From positions 73,689 through 137,688 of the forward strand of contig NZ_JAVKDF010000053.1 in assembly GCF_040222385.1 (NCBI RefSeq): 64,000 nucleotides of DNA, given 5' to 3'. Shown here one piece after another: positions 8,025 through 16,625 of the stretch (positions are counted from its first letter, which is position 1; each line of letters begins with the position of its first letter). The notes below the pieces were generated by a model, which was not told the origin of the DNA, searched no databases, and saw nothing but the letters and a program-made list of their open reading frames with translations. The translations under genes were made by a program, and so were the position numbers. This DNA is from Imperialibacter sp040222385 (GTDB lineage Bacteria > Bacteroidota > Bacteroidia > Cytophagales > Cyclobacteriaceae).

Positions 8025-8786
8025 TCATTCATAAAAATTCTCCCTATCGATTTGAGAGAGGTCTAACATTAATTTGCCCAGCTTCTCGGTGACATCTTTG
8101 AAAAAGCGAGCTCCCTTTTCCGCTGTTGATTTTTTTGGATTGCCAATACCTGTATCCACAGTTACTTTCGACCATTCCCTTTCTTTCCAGGCCCAACCTT
8201 CTTTGAATCCCTGAATGCGTGGTTTCTTGTCTTTTCCGTCGCCTGCCTGGTCGAGTGGTAGCACCAACTCTGGCCTCAAGTGCATAATGAGGCAGGTTTC
8301 CATCTCGTCGGCATGGTCACCAGCCTCTTCAAAGTATTGTTTTTTGTCCATTGACTGAAACCAATTGCAGGTGCTCAGCAGCATTTTAGGATATCTTACA
8401 CCGAGCTCTCGTAACATAGTTTTGAAGTCGTTGCCGCCGTGGCTGTTGACGATCAGCAACTTGTAGATTCCCTGGCGGTTGAGTACCTCAATGATATCGT
8501 TGAGAATAGCCAACTGCGTGCTGGGGTAGAGGTTGATGTCAAGCTTGATGTCTGTTTGGCCGGTGTTTACTCCAAAGGGGATGGTGGGCATCACGGTCAG
8601 TTTTGCGCCAGCCTCCCAGGCGATGCGACCTGCCTCAGCGGCTATACTGTCGGCCTCGTACACGTCGGTGCCGTAGGGCATGTGGTAGTTGTGGGCCTCG
8701 GTGGCGCCCCATGGTAAAATGGCCAAATCGATTTGGCGATCCTTTATGTCTTTCCAATTGCACTCGGCTAGTAGGTATTGTTTCAT
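8025..8786 (-). CDS. Creatininase family amidohydrolase
   Basis: The ATG at 8786 gives a 253-residue protein starting just before the conserved core; a longer frame to 8888 adds 34 low-complexity residues and is not favoured. Metal-binding motifs of the creatininase/FAPy deformylase superfamily are present: WGATEAHNYHMPYGTD (Glu and His ligands and Asp), NSHGGND and GDHADEMETCL. These enzymes cleave cyclic or linear amide bonds using two metal ions. The substrate is not evident, because creatininase, formamidopyrimidine hydrolase and mycofactocin MftE all share these motifs. A palindrome lies in the shared upstream region with the divergent DinB gene. Confidence 0.85.
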   Translation of the reverse strand: MKQYLLAECNWKDIKDRQIDLAILPWGATEAHNYHMPYGTDVYEADSIAAEAGRIAWEAGAKLTVMPTIPFGVNTGQTDIKLDINLYPSTQLAILNDIIEVLNRQGIYKLLIVNSHGGNDFKTMLRELGVRYPKMLLSTCNWFQSMDKKQYFEEAGDHADEMETCLIMHLRPELVLPLDQAGDGKDKKPRIQGFKEGWAWKEREWSKVTVDTGIGNPKKSTAEKGARFFKDVTEKLGKLMLDLSQIDRENFYE

Positions 8787-8885
8787 AGGGTTGAAGCTAA
8801 GATTTCCGGTTTGATTATCAAAGTTGATTGTTGCCAGGGGCAGGGAAGAGGTGCTATTTTCAAACTTTTTTGTTTCTCTGAAGTG

Positions 8886-8907
8886 CACTGACAGACAGTT
8901 GTCAGTG
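8886..8907. promoter_or_regulatory. Operator-like inverted repeat in a divergent intergenic region
   Basis: CACTGACA (8886-8893) and TGTCAGTG (8900-8907) form an exact inverted repeat with a 6-nt spacer. It lies 54 bp upstream of the DinB start and about 100 bp upstream of the creatininase start. The size and spacing resemble binding sites of dimeric HTH repressors. No regulator is known. Confidence 0.4.
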
Positions 8908-8960
8908 GCTGGCTTTAGCTTGCTTTCATCAAAGAAATTTTAAAGCAAAAAATAAACGCT

Positions 8961-9452
8961 ATGAATCAGATGACCACACAAATTGAAGCCACTGTTATGT
9001 CTCCAGCACAATTGCTCCAGCACTGGCAAGGGCATAGAAGCTTAACCCGCAGGGTGATTGAAGCATTCCCGGAAAAGGAGTTTTTTGAGTATTCCATTGG
9101 TGGCATGAGGCCTTTTTCGAAACTCGTCAGTGAGATGCTTGCCATTGCGGTGCCAGGTCTGAAGGAAATTGTTGCCGGCAAAACAACGCCCTTTAATGAA
9201 GAGCTGGAGTTTGAAGGGAAAAAAGAAAATGTACTGAAGGCATGGGATGAGTCTACAGAGCAAATTAACTCCTACTGGAAGCAGATTTCAGCAGAAAGGT
9301 TCCAGGAGCAAATCAAGCTTTTTGGGCAGTATGAGGGAACAGTGGTGTCCAACCTTTTCTATTTCATCGACAACGAAATTCACCACAGGGGACAGGGCTA
9401 TGTGTATCTTAGGTCGCTGGGTATTCAGCCGCCGTTCTTTTGGGAGAGGTAA
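8961..9452 (+). CDS. DinB family protein
   Basis: The 163-residue protein is a four-helix-bundle DinB/YfiT-like putative metal-dependent enzyme. The family's histidine ligands are visible: H25 in WQGHRSLTRR and the EIHHRGQGYVYLR motif at 139-151, with the family-typical ending PPFFWER. Members include damage-inducible proteins and bacillithiol or mycothiol transferases; which role applies cannot be told. No signal peptide is seen, so it is cytoplasmic. It is a single gene, closed by a hairpin terminator shared with the convergent cutC. Confidence 0.88.
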   Translation: MNQMTTQIEATVMSPAQLLQHWQGHRSLTRRVIEAFPEKEFFEYSIGGMRPFSKLVSEMLAIAVPGLKEIVAGKTTPFNEELEFEGKKENVLKAWDESTEQINSYWKQISAERFQEQIKLFGQYEGTVVSNLFYFIDNEIHHRGQGYVYLRSLGIQPPFFWER

Positions 9453-9466
9453 AACAACCATAGTGC

Positions 9467-9510
9467 GGCTGTCTCAACAAACCAATCAGGGCTTTTGAGA
9501 CAGCCTTTTA
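9467..9510. terminator. Bidirectional terminator between DinB and cutC genes
   Basis: GGCTGTCTCAA (9467-9477) pairs with TTGAGACAGCC (9495-9505), an 11-bp stem with a 17-nt loop, followed by TTTTA on the plus strand. It sits 14 bp after the DinB stop and directly at the cutC 3' end, as expected for a convergent pair. Confidence 0.8.
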
Positions 9511-10251
9511 CTATTTTTTGGCACTTTCTGCTGACAGACGGATTTTTTTCACTCTTTCCGCACTTACCACCAGCTTCTGATACTCTCTCGGATCGTCTCC
9601 CATAGACACGGCGGGGTTTCTGAATGCCATGGGGCTGTCCACAAAACTCCTCCCTGAAATATGGATTTCTTTCGCACCGGTTGTTTTCACCAGATCAGCC
9701 ACATTTTCTTCGCTGATACCAGCGCCAGGCATGATGATGATTCGGTCACCGGCTTTTTTTACCAGCTCCGCTAGCAATAGCCTGCCGTCGTAAACATTAG
9801 CCTGCTGCCCGGAGGTGAGTATTCTGTCAAAGCCAGCTTCAATGCAAGCTTCGAGCGCTTTATAGGGGTCATTGGTCATGTCGAACGCCCGATGGCATGT
9901 AACTTTTAGAGGCCTGGCCAGATGAATAAGCTCTTTGTTTCTTTCGGTATCCATTTCGCCATTGGCCTTGAGTATGCCAAAAACCACGCCATCTGCCCCC
10001 AACTTTTTTGCCGATTCAATGTCTTTTTTCATGACCTCAAACTCCTCGTCAGCGTAGAGAAAGTCGCCACCTCTGGGCCTGATCATGACGAACATAGGTA
10101 TTCTCGCCTTTTCTTTAGTGGCCAAGATCATCCCAGCCGAGGGTGTGGTGCCTCCATCGCCAGGACTGTCACAGAGTTCGATGCGATTGGCACCACCTTC
10201 GATGGCATTGAGCACTGAGGTGATGTTGTAGCAGACTACTTCGATGTGCAT
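9511..10251 (-). CDS. cutC: Copper homeostasis protein CutC
   Basis: This 246-residue TIM-barrel protein matches CutC throughout: the start IEVVCYNITSVLNAIEGGANRIELC, the GGTTPSAG loop, MIRPRGGDFLY, CHRAFDMTNDPYKALE and the GAGI.EENV segment. CutC is cytoplasmic and was linked to copper tolerance, though its biochemical activity is still uncertain. It is the last gene of a minus-strand run that begins with a UPF0175/DUF3368 toxin-antitoxin pair, only 14 bp upstream, so read-through transcription from that pair is likely. A clear terminator follows. Confidence 0.93.
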   Translation of the reverse strand: MHIEVVCYNITSVLNAIEGGANRIELCDSPGDGGTTPSAGMILATKEKARIPMFVMIRPRGGDFLYADEEFEVMKKDIESAKKLGADGVVFGILKANGEMDTERNKELIHLARPLKVTCHRAFDMTNDPYKALEACIEAGFDRILTSGQQANVYDGRLLLAELVKKAGDRIIIMPGAGISEENVADLVKTTGAKEIHISGRSFVDSPMAFRNPAVSMGDDPREYQKLVVSAERVKKIRLSAESAKK

Positions 10252-10265
10252 GTTGAAAATAGTAT

Positions 10266-10706
10266 TTAGCTTTGTAGTGATTTTAATAGGTCGTCAGATA
10301 CTCTGAAATCGGTTTTTTTGATTTTTTCGACGACTTCAGGCATGTTTGGAATTAACCCTTTTCTACTGGCCAGTTTCAGCACGCCAAGAGTCCCTGTAAA
10401 CATGATTCCTATTTCTTTCGCTACTTTTCTGCCTTTGAGTTCGTCGATAATAAGCAGAGAAGAGGGAGTTTCCATGATAAGGGCAATCGCTGATGCTTCA
10501 CCTGCGTCAAGGAATGCTTTAAATATCTTTAGAGAATCTTCTTTTGGGTTGATTATTTGTACCCACTTAGGCAAAGGATGACCATATTCTTCGGCTATTG
10601 TGCGAGTGATGGTGATTGTTCCAAACAACTTGTAGAGAAGGCCTAGTTGTTCAATTTTTGTAAGCAGGATAAGACAACTTGTATCAACTACTGTGACCTT
10701 CTGCAT
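10266..10706 (-). CDS. DUF3368 PIN-like toxin
   Basis: The 146-residue protein has the PIN-domain layout of DUF3368 proteins, putative RNase toxins. It opens with VVDTSCLILLTKI (Asp8). Further acidic residues are Glu40 and Glu70 in LDAGEASAIAL, and Asp88 in LLIIDELKGRKVA, followed by GTLGVLKLA. Its 5' end overlaps the UPF0175 antitoxin gene by 23 bp, the normal order for this type II system. Activity as a site-specific nuclease is inferred from the family. Confidence 0.88.
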   Translation of the reverse strand: MQKVTVVDTSCLILLTKIEQLGLLYKLFGTITITRTIAEEYGHPLPKWVQIINPKEDSLKIFKAFLDAGEASAIALIMETPSSLLIIDELKGRKVAKEIGIMFTGTLGVLKLASRKGLIPNMPEVVEKIKKTDFRVSDDLLKSLQS

Positions 10707-10926
10707 TTTTCAAGTCATCTTCAAGTTCTTCTGATGGGTAATTGAAAAATGAGACCCCATACTCTCCAAGTAGTTCCATGAAGGTTTCTTTGGAATAGCC
10801 CACAATATCGGCGGCTTGGCCGAGAGTCAACTTTCCTTTTTCATACAGCCGTGCCGCAAGATACATTCTAGCATCCTTGTCATCGACGTCAACAGTATCA
10901 GGAAGTTGTATTGTCAGAGTTTTCAT
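10684..10926 (-). CDS. UPF0175 family antitoxin
   Basis: An 80-residue protein is read from the ATG at 10926; an upstream TTG at 10935 would add three residues. The start MKTLTIQLP is followed by a HTH segment LTLGQAADIVGYSKETFMELLGEYGVSFFNYP, which defines UPF0175 (Fitzgerald-type HTH antitoxin). The acidic C-terminal tail likely wraps the PIN toxin. It is the first gene of the pair and probably represses its own promoter, as is normal for the family. Confidence 0.88.
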   Translation of the reverse strand: MKTLTIQLPDTVDVDDKDARMYLAARLYEKGKLTLGQAADIVGYSKETFMELLGEYGVSFFNYPSEELEDDLKNAEGHSS

Positions 10927-11014
10927 TATAAACAAAGTATGCTACTTGGTTACCTTTAGGCAAGATAACAAGTATTATGACCAATTCATCCATTTCGTTA
11001 AAAGCAAAGCGCAC

Positions 11015-12109
11015 TTAGTACGTAGGCAAGGTCGGGTCAATCTCTTCAGCCCAGGCATGAATGCCTCCGATGAGGTTGTAAAGGTTGTCGAAGCCGTACC
11101 GTGATTGAAGCGCTTGAATAACCGAGGCACTGCGCCCTCCGTGGTGGCAATGAACTACCACCTGGCGGTCTTTATCGATCAAGTCCAGGTATTCCTGAAG
11201 CTCGCTCATGGGCATCAGTTCTCCACCCATATTCACGAGATCAAACTCATGCGCCTCTCTAACATCGATCAGCTGAAAATCGACGCCGTTTTTCTTCCAC
11301 GAGTCGAGCTCCTGAACAGTTATTTCTTTCAAGTTTTCCTGATAGTTCTTAATTCCACAAAACGCATCGTAGTCGATAAGCTTAGTCACTTTGACCCTGG
11401 TGCCCTTTGGCTTTATTACCATCCGCTGCCGGGTATTGTCCCACGCCCCAAGCATTACTAGAGCACTGTCCAGCACTTCGCCTGATTGAGTAATGATTTT
11501 GAGTGCTTCTATGGCCTGCATAGTTCCAATAAGCCCTGGCAGAACACCAAGCACTCCCTCTTCTTCACAGGTTGGTACGGAGCCTGGTGCGGGTGGAGAA
11601 GGGTAGAGGTCTCTGTAGTTTGCACTTTCTTTTGTGAGGTTAAACACTGCCACCTGGCCTTCAAAACGATGGATCGCTCCATAGATATAAGGCTTGTCTG
11701 CCAAAAGACATACATCGTTCATGAGGTAGCGGGTAGGGAAGTTGTCGGTGCAGTCGATGGCCAGATCAAACCCGGCGACAATATCCAGTGCATTGGCGGA
11801 GGTGATTTTCTCCTGGTAAGCTACAAGTTCGATGGTGGAGTTGAGCGCCATTAGGTGGCTTTTGGCGGCTTCAGCCTTATTTTTGCCCACGTCGCTTTCT
11901 CTGAATACTACCTGTCGTTGCAGGTTGCTGATGGAAACGACGTCGTTGTCAACAATGCCAATCCGCCCTACGCCGGCTGCGGCAAGATATTGCAGGACAG
12001 GACAGCCTAATCCACCCGCACCAATTACCAGCACCCTGGCTTCAGTAATCTTTTGCTGGCCTGCAGGGCCTATTTCTTTCAGTGACAAATGGCGAGCGTA
12101 TCTGGACAT
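11015..12109 (-). CDS. moeB: MoeB/ThiF-type adenylyltransferase with C-terminal rhodanese domain
   Basis: In this 364-residue fusion, residues 1-245 are an E1-like adenylyltransferase: RHLSLKEIGPAGQQKI, nucleotide loop GAGGLGCP (about 30-37), NLQRQVVF with the adenylation Arg, DCTDNFPTRYL, and VPTCEEEGVLGVLPG. Residues from about 265 are a rhodanese domain with active-site Cys321 in VHCHHGGRS. The enzyme adenylates the C-terminal glycine of MoaD or ThiS-like sulfur carriers, and the rhodanese domain can supply sulfur. No molybdopterin or thiamine genes are adjacent, so the MoeB and ThiF assignments cannot be separated. Confidence 0.9.
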   Translation of the reverse strand: MSRYARHLSLKEIGPAGQQKITEARVLVIGAGGLGCPVLQYLAAAGVGRIGIVDNDVVSISNLQRQVVFRESDVGKNKAEAAKSHLMALNSTIELVAYQEKITSANALDIVAGFDLAIDCTDNFPTRYLMNDVCLLADKPYIYGAIHRFEGQVAVFNLTKESANYRDLYPSPPAPGSVPTCEEEGVLGVLPGLIGTMQAIEALKIITQSGEVLDSALVMLGAWDNTRQRMVIKPKGTRVKVTKLIDYDAFCGIKNYQENLKEITVQELDSWKKNGVDFQLIDVREAHEFDLVNMGGELMPMSELQEYLDLIDKDRQVVVHCHHGGRSASVIQALQSRYGFDNLYNLIGGIHAWAEEIDPTLPTY

Positions 12110-12180
12110 GGAAGAAAGTTATCGGTTAATAGTGAAAAGTAAAAGAGTATGCCTTAACCTAGCACTTTTCACTGCTGCGC

Positions 12181-13377
12181 TCAAAACCTCTTGAGAACAA
12201 TATTCGATACAGTTTCTCCTATTGAAAGACTGGAGGTGGCTGCCGGACTGGGTGCGTTACACACGTTGACGGCAATGTCATTTTCCAGAATCAGGAAGTC
12301 GTCGAGCAGCCCACCATTGCGGTCGCAAGCCTGGGCACGCACACCCGCTCCGCCCGGTTCAAGATCCGACTCTTTCAAGTCAGGGAGGAGCTTTTGCAGG
12401 GCAGTAGTGAACGCAGTTTTGCTGAACGATCTGTACATTTCGCCAAAGCCTGTTTTCCAGTATTTCCAGGCCACTTTCTGAAATCCTGGCCAGGCCAGTG
12501 TTTCCGCCAGCTCAAAAAGGTTGATTTTCGACTTGCTGTAGCCTTCTCTTCTGAAGGCCAGCACCGCATTGGGGCCAGCTTCCACTTCGCCACCCACCAT
12601 TCTGGTAAAGTGTACACCCAGGAATGGGAAATTGGGATCCGGCACCGGGTAAATCAGGTTCTTCACCAGGTACTTTCTTTCTTCTTTAATTTTGTAGTAC
12701 TCACCTCTGAATGGCACAATCTTGATATTGACTTCCTGGCCAGTCATCCGGGCGATTTTGTCGGAATAGAGACCGGCGCAGTTCACCACCAGCTTCGTTT
12801 GGTAGGTGTCCTTATTGGTGACCACCGTGCAGCCCCCGGCTTCCTTTCTGATTTCCCTAACCGCTTCACTTATATGAATCTGACCATCATCCTTTCTTAT
12901 CACTTCAGCTAGTTTGGCCGATACTTCTTTGTAGCTAATTATGCCAGTATAGGGTACCCAAATACCCTCAATGCCATTTACATAGGGCTCCTTTTCTTTT
13001 AGTTGCCCGGCGGTAAGCCGCTCATTTTTTATCAGGCCATTTTGTATACCTCTTTCGAACAGGTTGTTAAGCAGTGGCAATTCTTCTTTTGAAGTAGCCA
13101 CTACAATCTTCCCGCATAGATCGTATTCGATGCCCTCGTTATTGCAAAAATCCAACAGCATGTTATACCCATTGATACAGTTCGTTGCCTTCAGACTGCC
13201 TGGCTTATAGTACAGGCCGGAATGAATGACGCCGCTGTTGTTGCCAGTTTGATGTGCTGCCAGCCTCGGCTCTTTTTCAATGAGCAAAACCTTAAGTCCG
13301 GGTCGTTTCTTTTTTAGTTGGTAAGCGGTGGCCAATCCCACAATCCCTCCACCAATGATCGTAATATCGTATTGCAT
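12181..13377 (-). CDS. lhgO: L-2-hydroxyglutarate oxidase
   Basis: The 398-residue FAD-dependent oxidoreductase of the DAO family has the dinucleotide fold IIGGGIVGLATAYQL at the N-terminus, the diagnostic HQTGNNSGVIHSGLYYKPGSLKA, the PVPDPNFPFLGVHFTRM segment and a C-terminal GGAGVRAQA. It converts L-2-hydroxyglutarate to 2-oxoglutarate, feeding electrons to the membrane quinone pool; the family is membrane-associated. It is about 70 bp upstream of the MoeB-like gene, in the same direction, with no functional link evident. The start codon is well placed at the flavin-binding strand. Confidence 0.93.
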   Translation of the reverse strand: MQYDITIIGGGIVGLATAYQLKKKRPGLKVLLIEKEPRLAAHQTGNNSGVIHSGLYYKPGSLKATNCINGYNMLLDFCNNEGIEYDLCGKIVVATSKEELPLLNNLFERGIQNGLIKNERLTAGQLKEKEPYVNGIEGIWVPYTGIISYKEVSAKLAEVIRKDDGQIHISEAVREIRKEAGGCTVVTNKDTYQTKLVVNCAGLYSDKIARMTGQEVNIKIVPFRGEYYKIKEERKYLVKNLIYPVPDPNFPFLGVHFTRMVGGEVEAGPNAVLAFRREGYSKSKINLFELAETLAWPGFQKVAWKYWKTGFGEMYRSFSKTAFTTALQKLLPDLKESDLEPGGAGVRAQACDRNGGLLDDFLILENDIAVNVCNAPSPAATSSLSIGETVSNIVLKRF

Positions 13378-13486
13378 GCTTTTCAGTTGATGTTGCGAAT
13401 ATAAGACTCAAAGGTGAATTATAACTGCATGATAATAATCAGTATACTTTGGGAGTGAAATCATCCTGACGTTTTGTAGTGGGTAA

Positions 13487-13494
13487 TACTTTTG
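13487..13494 (+). promoter_or_regulatory. Possible -7 element of a Bacteroidota promoter
   Basis: TACTTTTG matches the Bacteroidota -7 consensus TAnnTTTG exactly and lies 23 bp before the CoA-transferase ATG. No convincing TTG -33 box at the usual spacing was found, so this is tentative. Confidence 0.3.
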
Positions 13495-13517
13495 TGCCAA
13501 CATAAATCATCTCAATC

Positions 13518-14795
13518 ATGGAAAGGAAAGTTGTGAGTGCCGAGGAAGCGCTGAAGGTTGTAAAGTCTAATGACCGGGTTTTTATTCATAGTGTGGCTGC
13601 GGCACCCAAGATACTGATAGACGCCCTGGTGGCGAAAGCGCCCGAGCTAAGAAATGTGGAAATTATGCACCTGCACACCGAAGGGCCGGCTGACTATGCA
13701 AAACCTGAATATGCCAGCAACTTTCATGTTCATTCACTTTTTGTGGGTGCCAATGTGCGCAAAGCTACGCAGGAGCACAGGGCCGACTACATACCGATAT
13801 TTTTAAGTGAGATTCCAAGGCTTTTCAGAGAGAAAATTCTCCCGATTGATGTGGCGCTTGTTTCGGTTACCCCACCTGACAAACACGGCTATTGTTCGCT
13901 CGGCGTGTCTGTTGATGCCACCCTGGCGGCTATCGAAACGGCCAAAGTTGTGATTGCGCAGGTGAATCCACTAATGCCACGCACTTTTGGAGATAGCTGC
14001 CTGCCCGTGAGCAAATTTCACTATTTGGTAGACGGAAAAGTGCCAATACATGAAGTGCCTTCGCCTCCTATTAGTGAAGTGGAGAAAAAGATAGGTCAGC
14101 ACATCGCAGGTATGGTAGAAGATGGTGCAACGCTTCAAATGGGCATTGGAGCCATTCCCAACGCAGTACTTTCGCAGCTTACAAACCACAAACATTTAGG
14201 CATCCACACCGAAATGTTCTCCGATGGCGTGGTGCCACTGGTAGAATCGGGTGTGATCGACGGTAGTATGAAGGCCATTAACAGAGGCAAGATTGTGTCG
14301 ACCTTTGTAATGGGCAGCAAGCTTACCTATGATTTTATCGACAACAACCCCTCGGTCAATCTTTACGATGTCGCTTTTGTTAACGATGTTGCTACAATCC
14401 GTCGCAACCCCAAGGTAACATCAATCAACTCGGCCATTGAGATTGACATCACAGGCCAGGTTTGCGCCGACTCCATTGGCACCCTACATTACTCCGGGGT
14501 AGGTGGGCAAATGGATTTTATCAGGGGAGCATCCTATTCAAAAGGAGGAAAGCCAATAATAGCGTTGCCATCGGTGACCGGGAGAGGTGAAAGTAAGATT
14601 GTACCATTTCTGAAAGAAGGAGCCGGGGTGGTAACGACCAGAGCCCATGTTCATTATATAGTTACCGAATGGGGAGTGGCCTACCTGTACGGAAAAACAC
14701 TGCATCAAAGGGCTCGTTTACTGATCGATATAGCCCATCCCGATCACAGGGAGGCATTGGAGCGGAAGGCATTTGAAAGGTTTGGGAAGATATGA
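13518..14795 (+). CDS. Acetyl-CoA hydrolase/transferase family protein
   Basis: The 425-residue protein belongs to the class I CoA-transferase group that includes 4-hydroxybutyrate CoA-transferase and Cat1. Diagnostic parts are VSAEEALKVVKSNDRVF at the start, TPPDKHGYCSLGVSVD, QMGIGAIPNAV, and the catalytic glutamate in GIHTEMFSDG (near residue 233). The C-terminal GGQMDFIRGA and TEWGVAYLYGKT segments complete the pattern. It transfers CoA between acetyl-CoA and a short-chain carboxylate in the cytoplasm; the substrate is not shown. It appears to be a single gene, ending 2 bp from a convergent small gene. Confidence 0.92.
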   Translation: MERKVVSAEEALKVVKSNDRVFIHSVAAAPKILIDALVAKAPELRNVEIMHLHTEGPADYAKPEYASNFHVHSLFVGANVRKATQEHRADYIPIFLSEIPRLFREKILPIDVALVSVTPPDKHGYCSLGVSVDATLAAIETAKVVIAQVNPLMPRTFGDSCLPVSKFHYLVDGKVPIHEVPSPPISEVEKKIGQHIAGMVEDGATLQMGIGAIPNAVLSQLTNHKHLGIHTEMFSDGVVPLVESGVIDGSMKAINRGKIVSTFVMGSKLTYDFIDNNPSVNLYDVAFVNDVATIRRNPKVTSINSAIEIDITGQVCADSIGTLHYSGVGGQMDFIRGASYSKGGKPIIALPSVTGRGESKIVPFLKEGAGVVTTRAHVHYIVTEWGVAYLYGKTLHQRARLLIDIAHPDHREALERKAFERFGKI

Positions 14796-14797
14796 TG

Positions 14798-15085
14798 TTA
14801 GCTTTTTAGCTGAATCTGATGGGGGCTGGTCTTGGGAACTCGTTCAATAATTCCTCTGGCCTCCATATCCAGCTTAACGGTAACGAAATACCACAACACT
14901 TTTCCATCGAATGAGTCTGTTAACTCCTTCACTGCCTGATCTGAAAGACTTTCGAACGTCCTGGGTTTTCCGTCTTTCAACTTCTTTGCTATGAAAGCAT
15001 AAATCACGTCATATTTATGTTTCATAATATTGACACCCTTTTTACCCTGGGGGTGAAGCGTCAGAATTTTCTCTTGGTCATCCAT
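14798..15085 (-). CDS. Small DUF6958-like protein
   Basis: The 95-residue cytoplasmic protein has a start motif TLHPQGKKGVNI and an ending VKLDMEARGIIERVPK. These match my recollection of the DUF6958 family, found as single small genes in many bacteria. The helical centre and the REGION-like KLDMEARG helix resemble a winged-helix fold, but no function is known. It ends 2 bp from the CoA-transferase stop on the opposite strand. Confidence 0.7.
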   Translation of the reverse strand: MDDQEKILTLHPQGKKGVNIMKHKYDVIYAFIAKKLKDGKPRTFESLSDQAVKELTDSFDGKVLWYFVTVKLDMEARGIIERVPKTSPHQIQLKS

Positions 15086-15484
15086 TATTCGAAAGTTTGA
15101 CAGTGGGTCGATGCCTTTGAGCCTCGTTCAATTTAGTTATTTGCAGAGGTTATATCAACAGTTGTAGTTACCAATTAGCCGGTAGTTCCGCTGGCAGCTT
15201 CCACTCTTCTATGAAATTTGGTAGAACTTCCCGATAATTTAGCCAATCGTCCGAAACCCGGAAAATTATCCGTATTTTGAACAACCTTTGCAAGCTTTTT
15301 GCGTCCGATAGACAGTGCGCTACAGCCTGCCGGCGTATTGCTTTCATTAATCCACAGCAGAAAACAAAGCCCACTCTGAGCGGGTTTATTTGAGAATAGA
15401 GCCTATTGTAAAGATTGAATCCATTGTTTGGCATTAGAAGGCCTTCACATACGTAAGTAAAATCATTTTGACCTATAAATTTCT
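15086..15484. other. Intergenic region upstream of the RND efflux operon
   Basis: About 400 bp contain no convincing gene. An 88-codon minus-strand frame (15168-15434) has no recognisable domain and a tryptophan/proline-rich end; it may be a decayed fragment or chance. The efflux promoter should lie in the last 80 bp, where TTTTGACC and TATAAATTTC occur, but the spacing does not match the known consensus. Confidence 0.5.
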
Positions 15485-16615
15485 ATGTCTTTAAGAAGAA
15501 AACTCATTGCGTTTCTGGTTGTCGTGTTAATGGTGACTGGCTCCATTGGCCTTTACAGCTTTCTGGCGGCAAAAAAGGAACTACCCCCTGAAAAAGAAGC
15601 CCCCGAGGTTGTCAACTATGTGAAAGTGAGAGAAGTGGCTTTCCAGAACGTTGAAACGGAAGTCGAAGCCTATGGCAGGGTAGGTTCTTCGCAGCCCATC
15701 GATTTGTTGGCCGAAGTTGGCGGAAGGTTGATAATGGGGGACGTGCCACTGAAAGAAGGGCAGAACTTTAAGAAAGGTCAACTGCTTGTGAGGGTAAATG
15801 ACGTGGAAACAAGGTTGAATCTCCAGGCGAGAAAAAGTAGCTTCCTTAACCTCATCGCCTCTATTTTGCCTGACCTTAAAGTGGACTACGCCAGCAGCTT
15901 TCCGGCATGGCAAACCTACTTTGCGAACATAAAAACAGATAGTCCGCTTCCTGAGCTTCCTGAAATAACAGACGTCAAGGAGAAGACTTTTTTGGCCACC
16001 AAGAATATTTTGAGTGAATTCTATTCTATTCGGGGACTTGAAGAGAACCTGAGAAAATACCATATGATTGCTCCTTACAACGGCAGTATTTCCGTAGTTA
16101 ATATAGAGCCCGGCACTTATGTAAACCCAGGATCCAACATCGGTCGAATCCTCCGCACTGACGCCTTCGAAATTAAAGTGCCCATTGAAGCCAAGGACAT
16201 TCAGTTTGTAGAGCTTGGCAAGCGGGTGAAGGTGATCAAGGGTGAAGATGAGTCGAACTCACTTACAGGAAGAGTGATCAGAATGACAGACTATATCGAT
16301 CCTACTACACAGACATTCCATGTGTATGTGTCGGTGGAAAACAACCAGAAACAGGCATTGTATGACGGGCTGTATTTGAAGGTTGTGATTCCGGGTAAAA
16401 TGGTTGATAACGCCATAGAGGTACCAAGAGGGGTGGTGAGAAACAAAGGAGAAGTCTTTGTGTATAACAATGGACAATTGGGTAGCAGAAGTGTTTCAGT
16501 GATCAAAAACAATCAAAATACTTATCTGATTACCGGACTGAAGGAAGGAGATTCGCTAGTGACCGAAGCTCCGCTGAATGCATTTGAGAAAATGAAAGTG
16601 GAAATCATTAAATAA
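15485..16615 (+). CDS. RND efflux periplasmic adaptor subunit
   Basis: The 376-residue membrane-fusion protein has an uncleaved N-terminal helix (about 8-28). The first lipoyl half contains GRVGSSQPIDLLAEVGGRL. A short helical hairpin follows (about 115-190), then the second lipoyl half IAPYNGSISVVNIEPGTYVNPG and the beta-barrel segment TFHVYVSVENNQK. It bridges the inner-membrane pump to the outer-membrane channel. It is the first gene of a three-gene operon, 10 bp before the permease. No regulator gene is adjacent. Confidence 0.93.
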   Translation: MSLRRKLIAFLVVVLMVTGSIGLYSFLAAKKELPPEKEAPEVVNYVKVREVAFQNVETEVEAYGRVGSSQPIDLLAEVGGRLIMGDVPLKEGQNFKKGQLLVRVNDVETRLNLQARKSSFLNLIASILPDLKVDYASSFPAWQTYFANIKTDSPLPELPEITDVKEKTFLATKNILSEFYSIRGLEENLRKYHMIAPYNGSISVVNIEPGTYVNPGSNIGRILRTDAFEIKVPIEAKDIQFVELGKRVKVIKGEDESNSLTGRVIRMTDYIDPTTQTFHVYVSVENNQKQALYDGLYLKVVIPGKMVDNAIEVPRGVVRNKGEVFVYNNGQLGSRSVSVIKNNQNTYLITGLKEGDSLVTEAPLNAFEKMKVEIIK

Positions 16616-16625
16616 TCCAGAGGAT

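Noticed and set aside
8787..8888. N-terminal extension of the creatininase-like protein
   Set aside because: The extra residues are low in conservation and the family core begins right after the ATG at 8786.
15168..15434. 88-codon minus-strand frame before the efflux operon
   Set aside because: No recognisable domain, no neighbour coupling and no clear initiation region; it may be chance or a decayed fragment.
15420..15484. Possible promoter TTTTGACC/TATAAATTTC for the efflux operon
   Set aside because: The two elements are nearly adjacent, not at the 17-20 bp spacing of Bacteroidota promoters.
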